DNA of 29,097 nucleotides, from positions 1 through 29,097 of the IMG/VR virus record IMGVR_UViG_3300020472_000121, one strand, 5' to 3'. Below, piece by piece: positions 1 to 13,800 of the stretch. Origin of the DNA: a virus. Under the pieces are notes generated by a model, which saw only the letters and a program-made list of their open reading frames with translations, was not told where the DNA came from and made no database searches. The position numbers were made by a program, and so were the translations under genes. How positions within the stretch are numbered: position 1 is the stretch's first letter; each line of letters starts with the position of its first letter.

Positions 1-2
1 TA

Positions 3-1874
3 GCATATAATACCTACATCACTTCATACAATGCCAACATGGTATCGAATGAAGTATTCATTGATAGTGCAACATTAAGAGAAAATGTGGTTGCACTTGC
101 AAGAAATATTGGATATTTACCAAAATCACGTAAATCATCAACTGCATATATTACTTTTTTCGTAGATACAACAGATATAACCCCTAGACCATCTACAATT
201 ACAATTAAAAAAGGCCCAATCGCATCAAGTTCTGGTAATTTTGGTAATAGTTCGTATATCTTCTCAATTGCAGAAGATATAACGATGCCTGTTGTTGATA
301 ATGTTGCAGAATTTAACAATATTAAGATAAATGAAGGGTCATTATTGACTACTAACTTTACTTATAGCTCTAGAAACCCAAATCAGAAGTTTATTTTACC
401 AAATATAGGTATTGATACTGATTTAATTACGGTTTCTGTTAAAACTGACAACTCTGAGTTTGCTCCAGCAACAAAATATAGCAGACAAGACAGTCTTTTT
501 GATATTACCAAGGATTCTAACGTATTTTATCTTCAAGAATCTGATGATGAACAGTATGAAATCTTTTTTGGAGACAATGTTTTCGGAAAAGCACTTGAAG
601 ATGGTAATTTTATCACTACAAACTATATTGTATCAAATGGAGAATCTGCAAACGGTGTAAATTCCTTCCAATTTGCTGGTAGAATCGTTTATACTTTAGG
701 TTCAACTGAATATGTTGTTACATCAGGTATATCACTTATCTCAGCAGGTACAGGGTCTGCAGGAGGTGCTACAATAGAGTCTGTAGATTCAATTAAAAAG
801 TATGCTCCACGCATTTATGCCTCTCAAAACCGTGCTTTAACTGCAAATGACTATGAATCATTAATTCCAACTAAAATTTATCCTGATACAGAGTCAATTT
901 CTGTTTTTGGAGGTGAAGAATTAGTTCCTCCTCAGTATGGTAAGGTCTTTATTAGTATAAAACCAAGATTTGGTGATTTTTTACCTAATTTAATCAAACA
1001 AAATATTAAAAATAAGCTTAAAAAGTATTCTGTAGCAGGAATTGTTCCAGAAATCCTCGATTTAAAATACCTTTACATAGAAATACACTCCTCGGTATAT
1101 TATAATACGAATTTAGCTCCATCTGCAGAGGATATTGGTAGTATTGTTACTAACAATTCTCAAAAATATGCAGATTCTAGTGATATGAACAAGTATGGAG
1201 CTAGATTTAAGTATAGTAAGTTCCTAAAAATTATTGATGATAGTAGTGATGCTATTACTTCTAACATTACAACAGTCTATATGAGACGTGACTTAAGAGT
1301 TGCTCTTAATTCCTTTGCAGAATATGCAATTGGTTTTGGTAATGCATTTCATGTTAAGAGAGCATCTGGTTATAATATTAAATCCAGTTCATTTAAAATT
1401 AATGGTTTAACTCAATCAGTATATCTTAGTGATATACCAAATAATGATTTAAAGACTGGTACACTGTTTTTCTTTACTTTACCTTCAGTAAATTCACAAA
1501 CTCCTACTATTATAAAGAGAAATGTTGGTAAAATTGATTATGAAACTGGAATTGTCATTATAAATCCAGTAAATATTACTGACGGTAAGCAAAAAGATGG
1601 CCAAACCATTATTGAAATCTCTACATGCCCACTTTCTAATGATGTTATTGGACTACAAGACCTTTATCTACAATTAGATGTTAGTAATAGTTCATTTAAT
1701 ATGGTTATAGATGAAATTGCTTCGGGATTAGACCCATCAGCATCCAATTATATCGTGACTTCAAGTTATGATAGGGGAAATTTGGTTCGTTCAGGTGGAC
1801 CTGCTAGTGGTAATATAGATAGTGGTACAACAATTGGTGATACAGCATCTACAGTGACAACTACAGGATACTAA
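3..1874 (+). CDS. 6: Baseplate wedge protein gp6 (T4-like), 5' partial
   Basis: The reading frame is open from the first in-frame codon at base 3, so the true start lies upstream. The ATG at 39 is internal, because the residues before it (AYNTYITSYNAN) continue the family pattern. About 624 codons are present; T4 gp6 is about 660 residues, so only a few dozen residues are probably missing. Family-like features are the early segment FIDSATLRENVVALARNIGY, then an FGDNVFGKALEDGN motif (about residue 177 from base 39) typical of gp6/gpJ-like wedge proteins, then SVFGGEELVPPQYGKVFISI near residue 285. gp6 dimers form the inner ring of the baseplate and, with gp7, the wedge core. The position directly before the gp7-place gene and gp8 supports this. 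The Ser/Thr/Gly-rich C-terminus (last ~30 residues) looks flexible. Confidence 0.92.
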   Translation, partial: AYNTYITSYNANMVSNEVFIDSATLRENVVALARNIGYLPKSRKSSTAYITFFVDTTDITPRPSTITIKKGPIASSSGNFGNSSYIFSIAEDITMPVVDNVAEFNNIKINEGSLLTTNFTYSSRNPNQKFILPNIGIDTDLITVSVKTDNSEFAPATKYSRQDSLFDITKDSNVFYLQESDDEQYEIFFGDNVFGKALEDGNFITTNYIVSNGESANGVNSFQFAGRIVYTLGSTEYVVTSGISLISAGTGSAGGATIESVDSIKKYAPRIYASQNRALTANDYESLIPTKIYPDTESISVFGGEELVPPQYGKVFISIKPRFGDFLPNLIKQNIKNKLKKYSVAGIVPEILDLKYLYIEIHSSVYYNTNLAPSAEDIGSIVTNNSQKYADSSDMNKYGARFKYSKFLKIIDDSSDAITSNITTVYMRRDLRVALNSFAEYAIGFGNAFHVKRASGYNIKSSSFKINGLTQSVYLSDIPNNDLKTGTLFFFTLPSVNSQTPTIIKRNVGKIDYETGIVIINPVNITDGKQKDGQTIIEISTCPLSNDVIGLQDLYLQLDVSNSSFNMVIDEIASGLDPSASNYIVTSSYDRGNLVRSGGPASGNIDSGTTIGDTASTVTTTGY

Positions 1875-1887
1875 TCAATACAAATAA

Positions 1888-4800
1888 ATGTCAGAGAAAA
1901 GAGTAAGTCTTACTAACGTATTAGAAAGTCAGTTTCCCGATTATATAAAATCGGAGTATCCTTTAGTCATTGATTTTATTAAACAATATTATCAATCTCA
2001 AGAGTCTCAATCAGCTCCGATTGATTTATTGAATAATATTGATCAATATATTAAATTAGACGAAAATACAAATACTACATATTCTGTTGTACTTGGTAGT
2101 GATATATCATTTAATGATAATATAATTACTATTGATATGCGTGAATCTCCAACAGGTACGATTGGATTTCCCGATTCCTATGGATTGTTAAAGATTGATG
2201 ATGAAATTATTACATATACTAGTAAGACAGATACTGCTTTTGAGGGGTGTGTAAGAGGATTTTGTGGAATTACTTCATATAAAGATCCAACTAAATCAGA
2301 TACTCTAGTTTTTAATAGTACAGCGATAGCAGAACATACAGGTAGTGTTTATGCAAGCAATAATTCACTTACTTCAATTGGATCTACTATTCAAAACTTA
2401 AGTTCCTTATTCCTTAAGGAATTTTTGAGAAAAATAAAGTTTCAAGTTTTACCAGGATTTGAAGAAAGAAAATTAACTGATAATTTAAATCAAAATACCT
2501 TTATAAAGCAAGCAAAGGATTTTTATTCAACAAAAGGAACTGATCAAGCATTTGAGATACTCTTTAGAGGTTTATATGATTCTGATGTAAAAATTGTAAA
2601 ACCTCAAGATTTTCTTCTTACACCATCAAATGCTCAGTATCAAATTACTAAGGATTTGGTTGTTGAGCCTATAGAAGGTAACCCAGTAGACTTAATTAAT
2701 TCTACTATTTTTCAAAAAACAACAAGTGGTGAAGATCAAGGATATTCACCTATAGCTTCAGTTGAAGAAGTATACAGTGGTGTTGGTCAAACTTATTATA
2801 GATTAAGTCTTGATGGTGGTTATAATAAAGATATTAGAGTTGATGGTTCAATATACGGTAAATTTACTGTTCAACCTACAACAAAGGCAATTGGAAGTGT
2901 TGCTGTAGGTTCAACATATATTACTGTTGATTCTACAATAGGTTTCCCTGAATCAGGTGACCTTTATGTTTCTTATGGATCAACTGTAGGTATAGTTTCT
3001 TATACTGAAAAATCAGATAACCAATTCTTTGGTGTTGAAGGACTTGTTGGTGTAGTAACTGATACTTATAGTGTTGGAATAGCCACTTATGCATTTGGTA
3101 CATCTTCAGTTGATGGTTCGGATATAAAAGTAAGAATTGGTTCTGTATTATCTGATTTTGAGTATGAAAGTACATCATTTGATTATTCAGTAGGTGATAT
3201 TGCAAAAATAAAGACTTTAGGTATATCCGATACTTCAGATAAAGCTGAAAATTGGTTTTATAATGTAGCACCTGTTTATAAGGTTGATAAATTAACCCTA
3301 ATTGACACTGCAGAACCAAGAACTTATCAAGTAGATTTTGATGTTGATCATTATTTTGATATTGGTGATAGTGCATCACTTATTAGTTCTTCTGGTGTAT
3401 CATTAGTATCAGCTGTTACTAAAATTAAAAATGCAAAGTCAATTATTATTCGTAGAGAAGGTTTTATTGATGTAACAGGAACATTTACCTTAAGAAAAAA
3501 TATTTTAAATGTAGATGCCACAAATTTCCCTAATGCTAATAAATTTACATCTAATGTTCAGAATCTTTATACGAAAGATAGTGATTTAATAGTTGCATCT
3601 TCATCTATTTCTTCTTATGATTCTCAAGCACTTGAAGTTACTGATAGATCAGTTACATTCTCTGGTACTTTTAATGGAAGTACATTTGAAATAACCCCTG
3701 ATAGAGATCATGGATTCTATACTGGGGATCCTGTTTATTATACTCCTGAAAAAATAGAAAGTGAGACATATAATGCAATTACTGGCCAAATAGACACTTT
3801 AACTTCTACAAATCTATTTTTACCTAAAGAGGGTCTTTATTTTATTAAAAGAATAGATTCTAATAATGTAAAATTTGCAAATAGTAGATCAGATATTCAT
3901 AATAGTATCTTTATTAACTTTACTACTGCTGTTACTGTTAATAATCAAAGAATAGAACCATATACTTTTAAAGGTAAGACATTAGTATCACAAAAACTTT
4001 ATAGAAAGTTATCTACTCCTACTAATGATGGTAATAAAGTTTCTACTCCATCTGGATTTACAGGAATTTTAATAAATGGTGTTGAGATATTAAATTATAA
4101 GTCTAATGATTTTTGTTATTATGGACAATTAGAAAATATTGATGTTATTACTACTGGTGATGAATATGATGTTATTAATCCACCAGATTTAATAATTGAG
4201 GATTCAGTTGGGACAGGAGCAACAGGTAAGGTATCATTATCAGGATCTCTTAGAGAAATTAAAATAGTTGATCCTGGATTTGACTATGTTGAAGAACCAA
4301 TAGTTTCTATTACTGGTGGTAATGGTAATGGTGCCTTGGCTTCCGTAAGTTTGAAGTCTATTGAACATTTTGCCGAATTTAATTCAGAAAATCCAGTAGA
4401 TGTTGGTATAGGAACCACTGTATCTACTTTACATTTCCCAACTGCTCATAAATTTAGGAATATTGAGAAAGTAACCTATAATCCACAAGCACAAAAAGCA
4501 ATTTCTGGATTAAGTACAAATTCAGTATATTATGCTCGTGTAGTAGATACGCAAACTGTTAAATTACATTATAATGAAGCAGATGCTCTTGCAGGAATTG
4601 GTACAGTAACATTATTGACTTTAGGGGAAGGTACTCAAAGAATATCTTCTTATAATCCTAAAAATATTATTGAATCTATTAATGTAGTTAATGGTGGTCA
4701 AAATTATCAAAATAAAGAGAAAATTGCAAATCCAACAGGTATAAGCACATTCTTAAACTCTGTTACTATTACAAATCATGATTATGCTTCAGGAGAAGTT

Positions 4801-7800
4801 ATAAAATATGTTTCTATTGGTTCCTCTGTTGGGGGATTGTCTAGTGGTAGTGAATACTATGTAACTAAAGTGGATGATAGCAACTTTAAACTATCACAAG
4901 TTGGTGTAGGAACTGATAATAAAGATTTTTATTATAGAACTAATCAGTATGTTGATATAACTTCTGTTGGTGTAGGAACTCACAAATTCAATTATCCTGA
5001 TATAACTGTAAATATAGCAGGAAAAACAGGTGAATCTTTATCATCTTATCAAGCTCAAGCATACCCAATATTTAAGGGAGGGATTACCTCTGTTCAGGTA
5101 ACTTCTAATGGTTCTGAATATGGGTCATCCGAAGTCTTAAACTTTAATAGACAACCTGTTATTAGTCTTTCTAGGGGTGGTGGAGCACAATTAAAACCAA
5201 TTATAAGTCAAGGTAAGATAGTTCAAGTTATAGTCCTTGCTACTGGTAGGGGATATAAAGGTTTACCAAATATTAATATAAATGGTATAGGAGAAGGTGC
5301 ATTTTTAACCCCAATTTTAAATAATGGGGAGATTGAATCAATAAAAATAATTGAACCTGGAAATGGTTATATAGAATCTGATACAACTGTTACAGTAGAA
5401 GCAACTGGTTCTGGAGCTATTTTTGAATCCAGAATACAAAGTTGGAGAGTTAATCTTTTCCATAAGAATGGTGGATCAGAAGGATTAGCAAATATTCCAC
5501 TTGATGACGGATATATTACAAATCCATTAAATCCAAAATCAGGTTTACAATACTCTCATATCTACACACCTAGAAAATTAAGAGAAAGTGTATTTGCAGT
5601 TGATCAGATTGGAAGAAAATTATATGGAGAAACTGATCTAAGAAAAGAAAATGGTCAAGAAGTTACATCGGTTAGTCATTCCCCTGTAATTGGATGGGCT
5701 TATGATGGCAATCCAATATATGGACCTTATGGTTACAGTTCAATACAAGGTGGTGTTGTAAATCAGATGAAATCTGGATATTCGATTTCATTAAAGGATA
5801 ATAGACCATCAACAGATATATTCCCTAATGGATTCTTTATAGAAGACTATAATTACACTAAAGTAAATGATGAAACAGTATTAGATGAGAACAATGGTAG
5901 GTTCTGTGTGACCCCAGAATACCCAAATGGTACATATGCCTATTTCACTACAATTGACCCCAATGTAGTCGATTCTGCGGGGGTTTTTGCTGGATATAGA
6001 AGACCTGTATTCCCCTATATCATAGGAGATAAATTTAACTCTATTATTGATACTTTTAATTATGATGTAAATTCAATTCAAAACAGTTATGATTTAGTAT
6101 CTAACAAATATTATAGAAATACCGCACCTTATAATCTTATAGAGAAAACTCTTAATTATCAATATATTGATATTCCTGATAATTTAAGTCAATCAGTTAA
6201 GATAAAAGCAACAACTCCAGGAAATATTCAATCAGTAGGAATAGAAACTGGTGGTAGAGATTATCAAATTGCAGATCGGATTGTTTTAGATGATTCTGAA
6301 ACTAAAGGTTATGGTGGAGATATTAGTATTGTTAAGGTTTCTGGTAAAGATGTAAGCAATATTAGTGTAGCTACTACTAGTGTTTCTAGTATGGAGATTT
6401 ATAATTCTAATGATTCTGGTCATTATCACTTAATATCGGAGTCTGCTCATCCATTTAAGAAAAATGATACTATTACAATATCGGGATTATCGACAGCTGG
6501 ATTGAAATTAGATGGTTCATATACTGTCGGATTAACTGTAAATACATTATCTTTAGTTGGATTAGGAACAACTTCTGCTGGTATTGGAACTGATGGTGTT
6601 ACTGGGATAGTTACTTACGTTAATGTTGGTGGTGATTTAAGAAATACTATTTCAAATGATCTTTTACAAATAGAGGAAGAGATTGTTAAGGTATTAAATG
6701 TAGATAGAGAGCAATCTAGACTTAGAATTTTACGTTCTTTTAATAATGTAGGTACAGAACATACAGCAGGATCTATTTTTACAGAGCTTCCTAGAGAATT
6801 TAATATAAAATCTAATAAAAATATAAAGGAAATAGTAAAAAGGAATAAAGAATTCTACTTTAATCCTTTAGATTCTGTAGCTCTTGGTTCTACTTCTGGT
6901 GTTGGTATAGGAACTACTATTACTTTCTCTAATCCAGGAGCAGGTGTAACACAATTATTTGTTCCTACTAAAACAATTTACATTAAAGATAATAATTTAC
7001 AAACAGGTGATTTAGTAACGTACTTTACAAATACTGGAACACCTCTAAAAGTTTCTAATGGTCCAACTACCTTTGACTTAACAAATCAACAACAGTTGTT
7101 TGTGGCTAAAGTAGGTAATGATTTAATCGGATTATCTACAGTTCGTGTTGGAGTAGGTACTACTGGAACATTTGTAGGTATAGCCAGTACTCAAAGAAGT
7201 CAATCAACATTAATGTTTGCTGGATTGGGAACGGGTACTTACCATAGCCTTAAAACTAATTATGATGCAATAACTGGAAAAGTATCAAGAAATCTTGTTA
7301 CAGTATCTACTTCAAGCACTCATGGATTAATTACTAATGATCTTGTTGATATTGATGTTAATCCTTCAATAGGATCCACTTATAAAGTTGTTTATAATGA
7401 TTTAAATAGACGAACTGTTGTAAATCCAAGAGATTTTGCTGACGCTGATATTGATGTTAATGCAGATTCTATTGAAATATTGAATCATGGGTATACGACT
7501 GGTCAAAAGGTAATTCACACTGCTGCAACGCCAGCAGGAGGTCTTATAGAAGGTGGAATGTACTATGTTGTGAAGGTGGGAGATAATAGTATTAAATTAG
7601 CAACAACAGAATATAATGCTACATTAGAAGATCCTATTGTAGTTAATATTACAGCAACAGCAACAGGAACAATTTCTCCAATCAATCCTCCATTAAAATT
7701 ATATAAAGATTCTACAATAACTTTTGATTTGTCTGATTCATCACTTTCATTTGTTAAACAATCTACTAGATATCCTGCATTTACCTTAGATTTCTTTACT

Positions 7801-10800
7801 GATGAGAACTTTACTGATGAATGGGATAAGAATACTTCTATAAAAGCGTTTGCAGTTAATAGAACAGGGGAAGTGGGTATTACTACAGATCCTGTGGCTT
7901 CTGCTCTATTGACAGTAGATAAAAATACTCCTACAAAGTTATTCTATAAATTGACACCTATTTTTGAAAGTAGTCCACCTTTAGAAAAAACTCAGGCAAT
8001 TATTGATAATGATGTTGTATCTAATAGTTTACTTGAGATTAAAGAGAGTGTTTATAATGGAGAATATAAAGTATCGGTAGGAACAACTAGTACCTTCACC
8101 TATACTATAGCAGATGTTCCTGAAAAGTCTTCATATTCATCTGTCTCTAAACTATCATACAAAACATCATCGGCCAGTGCATTTGGTCCTATTAGTGATT
8201 TACTTATTAAGAATTCAGGAAATAATTACTATACTTTCCCTACTATTTCTACAATAACATCTGAGTTTGGTACTAATGCAATATTAAGTATTGGAAGTAC
8301 AAATATTGGGCAAATTAAGAAAGGTACTATTCAAAATATTGGATTTAATTTCCCAACAGACAAAACACTACAACCAAGTGTTGGATTGCCTCAAATTATA
8401 GAAATTGATGATTTCTCTACTATTAAATCTATTGGTATTACTTCTGTTGGTAGGGGTTATACGATAGCACCATTACCCGTTATAGTTGATGGAAAAACTA
8501 ACAATGAAGTGAAAGACGTTGAATTGCATTATACACTTGGTGATACTGATGTAACTATTATTAAAAATACATTTGGAATGAGTAATCTTCCTCCAATTGT
8601 AATACCAACCCGTAATAGTAATGGTGTTGCTATTAGTACAGTTGGATTTAATAGTATTACTAAAGATGTAACACTTGGATTGGGAACAGTTTACAGTGAT
8701 GCAGCTGAGTTCCCATTTGTTCTTGGTGATAAGGTATTAATTGAAAATATTAGTGTTGGTGTTGGTTCTACTGGTATAGGATATAATTCTTCTGCATATG
8801 ATTACAAATTATTCAGTATAAAATCTATTACACCAACTATTGGTGGATTTGGTACTGTTTCATATAATATGAGTGATGAACTTACTGATATAGTAACTCC
8901 TGGTGCATTTGATCCTACTAATTCTGATGGGCAAATAATTGCACAAAAAACATTCCCATTATTTAATGTTACTTTTGATAGTAAGAATTTCTTCCCTGGA
9001 GAAACTGTTACTTCTGGAACATCTACTGGTGAGGTAGAAAGTTGGGATCAGAGAGTTGGTGTATTAAGAGTCTCCTCAAGTGATTCGTTTAATGTTGGAG
9101 TAGCAATTCAAGGACAATCTTCTAAGACAAGTGGAACACCAACTAGTGTTACTACATATGATGCTTTCTTAGAATATGATGCAACTTCTACTGTTGAGCA
9201 TGGATGGCAAACTAATTCTGGATTTATAAATGATAATCAGCAAAGAGTACAGGATAGTTTCTATTATCAGAACTTCTCATATGCATTAAAATCAAAAATT
9301 GATTTTGATACATGGAATGATGTTGTATCAAGTTTAAATCATACATTAGGATTTAAGAAATTCTCTGATTATCAGTTAGAATCATCTATAGGTCTTGATA
9401 ATCGGGAGTTGGTAGTTGGTCTTACTACTAATCAAACTGCATATGAGATTGTATCTGATTTACATAATGTCGTTGATCTAAATTGTAGATATGGTTATGC
9501 ATCTGTTAAAGAAAATTCTTTAGATATTGGTGGTCAATTAGCTTCTAATGAAGTTATATTTGATAGAGGTGAGTTAACTGATTATTTTGAATCATTTGGT
9601 AATAGAGTTCTTTCTATTGATGATTTAAGTCCTCAATTTAATAGTGTACCTAGAGCAACTAAGTTTAGTGTTGTTACATCTTTCCCTATAGCAGAATCAA
9701 GAACATTTAAGTTTATTACTTTTGTAAAGGATAGAAGATATACTGCTGAAAGACAAATGATGATCGTTGACATAGCTCATGATACTACATTTGCATATAT
9801 CAATCAGTATGGTAGGGTTGAGACTTTATCTGATATGGGAACGTTTGATTTTGTCATATCAGGATCTGAAGGTCAATTATTATTCTATCCAACTAAAACT
9901 GAAGTTAATGATTATGATATTGCAACTCTAACTTATAGATTAGATGATAATCTAAAGGGTATTGCTAGTCAGCAATTAAGTGGTGCGGTAAAGATTGATA
10001 CAAGTAGCCATAAGGTTGCTGTAGGAGTCACAGAAACGGTTGTAGGGTTTGCGAGTACATATAGGTCAGCTAAGATATTAGTAGGTGTTACTAAGGATGC
10101 TGGTGGAGATGGAACAACTATAATAGGAAATGAATTTGAGTTTGATGAACTTAATGTAATTCATGATGGTACAGATGTAACCATTGTAGAGTATCCACAA
10201 GTTTCTACAGACCAGAATCCATTTGAGACTCCAGGGTTGGGAACTTATAGGGGATATATTGCTGGTGGTCAAGTAAAAATTGATTTTGCACCTGCTGTTG
10301 GAGTTGGAACAACTTCTATTGTAAATACCGTTCAAGTTTTGATGGGTAATGATGCTTCTACTGGTATTGGAACAGAAGATTTAAGACATGCAAGGTTGCA
10401 AGGACAAACAACTAATATTGCATCTTCTGGAACACCTACCGAAAATGTTATTGCTAAATTCCCATCTCAGACATCTTCTGTAGTTGATGAGTTTGATGCT
10501 GCATATTTTGTAGTTCAAGTTACTGATAAAACTAATAATGAATATCAAATGTCTGAGGTTATAGTTGTTGATGACTATAATGAAACAATAGGTACTGGAG
10601 ATGCTTATGATAATGAGTATGGTATTGTTCGCACTGCGGCTGGATTAGGAACTATTGGTTCAAGACTTGATATAAACAATGGTGGTGTTACTTATACCGA
10701 ATTGGTATTCACACCAAATGCAAATATTGCTGCTCATGTTAATGTATACATGAATGCAATTAAATTTGATAATGGAACAAAAGATGAGATAGATTTAACT

Positions 10801-13800
10801 GTTGCTACAATTCAATCTGAATATGGAACTTATAAGGGAACCCATAGTGATGTTAAGAGAGCCTTTGAAGTAAAACATGATAATAATCCAATATTTGAAA
10901 AAGAATTCCTGGGTAATAATGTAGGTATTGTTTCTACCACTAGTAATACCGTTAAAATACCAAATCATTTCTTTGTTAGTGGAGAAAAGGTAAATTATAG
11001 ACATTCAGGTGCTGGATCAACTCAAGCAATAGGAATTACCTCTGCTAGTTTTGTTGGTATAGGAACTACTGATAAAATGCCTGGTGATTTATACGTTATT
11101 AAAATTGATGATAACTTTATTAAGTTGGCATCAAGTGCTGAAAATTCATTAAAACCTTCCCCACAGAGTTTAGATATAGTCAGTGTTGGTATTGGTACAT
11201 CGCATAGATTTGTATCTACAAACCAAAATTCTAAGGTACTTGTTGCTATTGATAATGCAATTCAATCCCCAGTGGTTGCCTCTGCAATTACAGCTTCACT
11301 TTCAAATAATTGTAGTTTTGTTGATGACATAATACAATTTACTGGAATTACTTCGTTCTTTAGTGGCGATTTAATACAAGTTGGTACAGAAATAATGAAG
11401 ATTGAAGGTGTTGGTATAGGAAGCACCAATTATATTAGAGTTAAGAGACCTTGGTTAGGAACTCAAAGTGTTGGTTATGATACAGGTGCTTTGGTTACTA
11501 AGGTAAGTGGTGATTATAATATTGTAGGTAATACGATGAATTTCGTAGCTCCACCTCATGGTAATCTTCCTATGAGTTCTACTACAAATCCTCCTGATAG
11601 TAGGGATTGGGTAGGAGTATCTACAAGTTCAAGTTTCCAAGGAAGATCATTTATAAGATCTGGAGAACTGGGTGGTGTAAATGAGACATATACTAGAAAC
11701 TATATTTTCGATGATATATCATCAGAATTTAATTCCATCAATAAAGATTTTACTTTAAAATCTGGCGGGTCAGATGTGAGTGGAATTAAAGATGATAATG
11801 CTATTATTTTAATTAATGATATATTCCAAGATCCTGGTCCAACAAATAATTATGTTTTAGATGAACCAGGTAATGTAGGTGTTACTACTTTGGGATTTGT
11901 TGGAACTGCAGTATCAGTAACTAATGATGTTGGTATTTCATCATTCCCTAAAGGAGGAATAATACTATCAGTTGGATCTACTAATGGACTTGGTTATCAA
12001 CCATTAGTAGCTGCTGGTGGAACAGCAGTTGTATCTACTGCAGGAACTATTAGTTCTATTTCTATAGGAAATACAGGTTCTGGATATAGATCAGGAATTC
12101 AACCAATAAGAGTTGGTGTTGCTACCCATAGTGGTGCAAAACTCATTAATGTAGGAACTGCATCTGTATCTGGTGGTCATGTAACTGGAATAGCAGTAAC
12201 TAATCCTCACGTTTTCTATAAGAAGAAGACAATAAACAATGTGGTATATGATAATACTACAGGAATAACAACTATTACTACTCGTGAGAAACATGGATTA
12301 ATTGTAGGAGATGAAGCTAAACTATCTGGAATAGCATTTACTTGTGATTATTCTCCAAGATTAGGAATTACAACTGCTGATTATAATAATGTAGTTGGTA
12401 TCATGACTGTTACCACTAATGGTAATCATGGACTAGTAGTGAATAAGGATGTTATCTTTACTGGATTAGCATTTACATGTGGTTTAGATAATGGTGCTTC
12501 AACTCATTATTATCCAAGAGGTGAAGATCCCACTTACAATACATCAGTTGCTATTATAGGAGACGGAAAGAAGAGTACAGTAACAAATGCTTCATATAAC
12601 CCAACAACGGGTATTATGACGCTTACAGTACCTTCTCATGGTTTATCTAATGGTGATAAGGTTAAACTTGAGCTTAATTCATTAACCTTTACCTGTGCTA
12701 AAGATGATCATGCCACAGAGCATTCATATCCAAGAGCGACGGATCCAATTGCTGCACAATGGGTAGCAATTACTAATAAGACTACTAATACTTTTAGAAT
12801 TCAAGTTTTAAGTTCAACACCTTCAACTAATACAAGTGCTCATACCTTTGTCAGAGCAACTGCAAATGGTATTACTTTAAATGATGGAAAGATTACAATA
12901 GATGTTGGTTTTGGTGCTCCAAATGATCAGTATGCACATACATTTGTTTCAGCAACTGCTGGTGCGGTAACAAGTGGTGGTAATTATCAACATCAGTTTG
13001 TAGAAGCTGTTTCTGGATGTATTAGTATAACTGGTTCTACAAATACACTTACACCAACTGCTGCTGATTATAATCCTGCTGCTGGAATTATAACATTCAC
13101 ATCTGCAGCACATGGATTAACAACATCCGATAGTATTAAGATTTCAACTGATGGAATAGTTCTTAGATGTGCAATGGATAACTATGCATCATTGCATTCT
13201 TATCCAAGAATAACTGATCCTATTCATGATACTGCAGTTAGTGTTGCATCTACAACTGCAAATACATTTAGTTTAAATGTTGGGGCATCTCCTCTAGTAA
13301 GTCATAACGTATCTGCTGCTGATTATAATGCAGTATCTGGTATCATGACTATGACAATTGGTGCTCATACATTAAAGACTGGAACTAGCATCAAATTAGG
13401 AACTGAATCATTAACATTCCAGTGTGCGAAGGATGGTAATGCAACTAACCACAGATATCCAAGAAAACCAGATCCTTATTATAATGGTACTCCAGTAACT
13501 AATGTTCTTGGTGTTGATAAGTTTGAAGTTAATATCGGTATTTCTACAGTTCCATCATTCTATGTTGGATTGGGTTCTGTTCAAGGGGCATTACTTGCAC
13601 CAAGAGCAAATGGTAAAGATCCAGCTATTGATCCACGTGCTGTACTTAATGTTTTAAGTGATACTAGTTTTGAAGTTAATACTGGGTTAACTACTTGCCC
13701 ACACTTCTATGCAAGAGGTGGTAAGGTTGATAAACCATTTGAAGTTCTTATTGATGAACCACTATCTTACAGTAGTATTCCTTTAATTTACTCATCTAGT

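Noticed and set aside
39-41. ATG 39 as the true start of gp6
   Set aside because: The frame continues upstream to the window edge with family-like residues, and the protein is shorter than T4 gp6, so the gene is cut by the window.
2409-2422. Perfect palindrome ATTCCTTAAGGAAT followed by T-run, terminator-like
   Set aside because: It is inside the giant coding sequence, encodes conserved N-terminal residues, and has no loop, so it is unlikely to be a real terminator.
2933-3379. 148-codon reverse-strand open frame
   Set aside because: It lies wholly inside the giant gene and its protein is low-complexity (His, Leu, Gln, Tyr), as expected from the antisense of AT-rich coding DNA.
12230-13560. 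Diversity-generating retroelement target or CRISPR-like array
   Set aside because: The repeats are diverged protein-coding modules with uneven spacing; there is no reverse transcriptase, no template repeat and no regular spacers.
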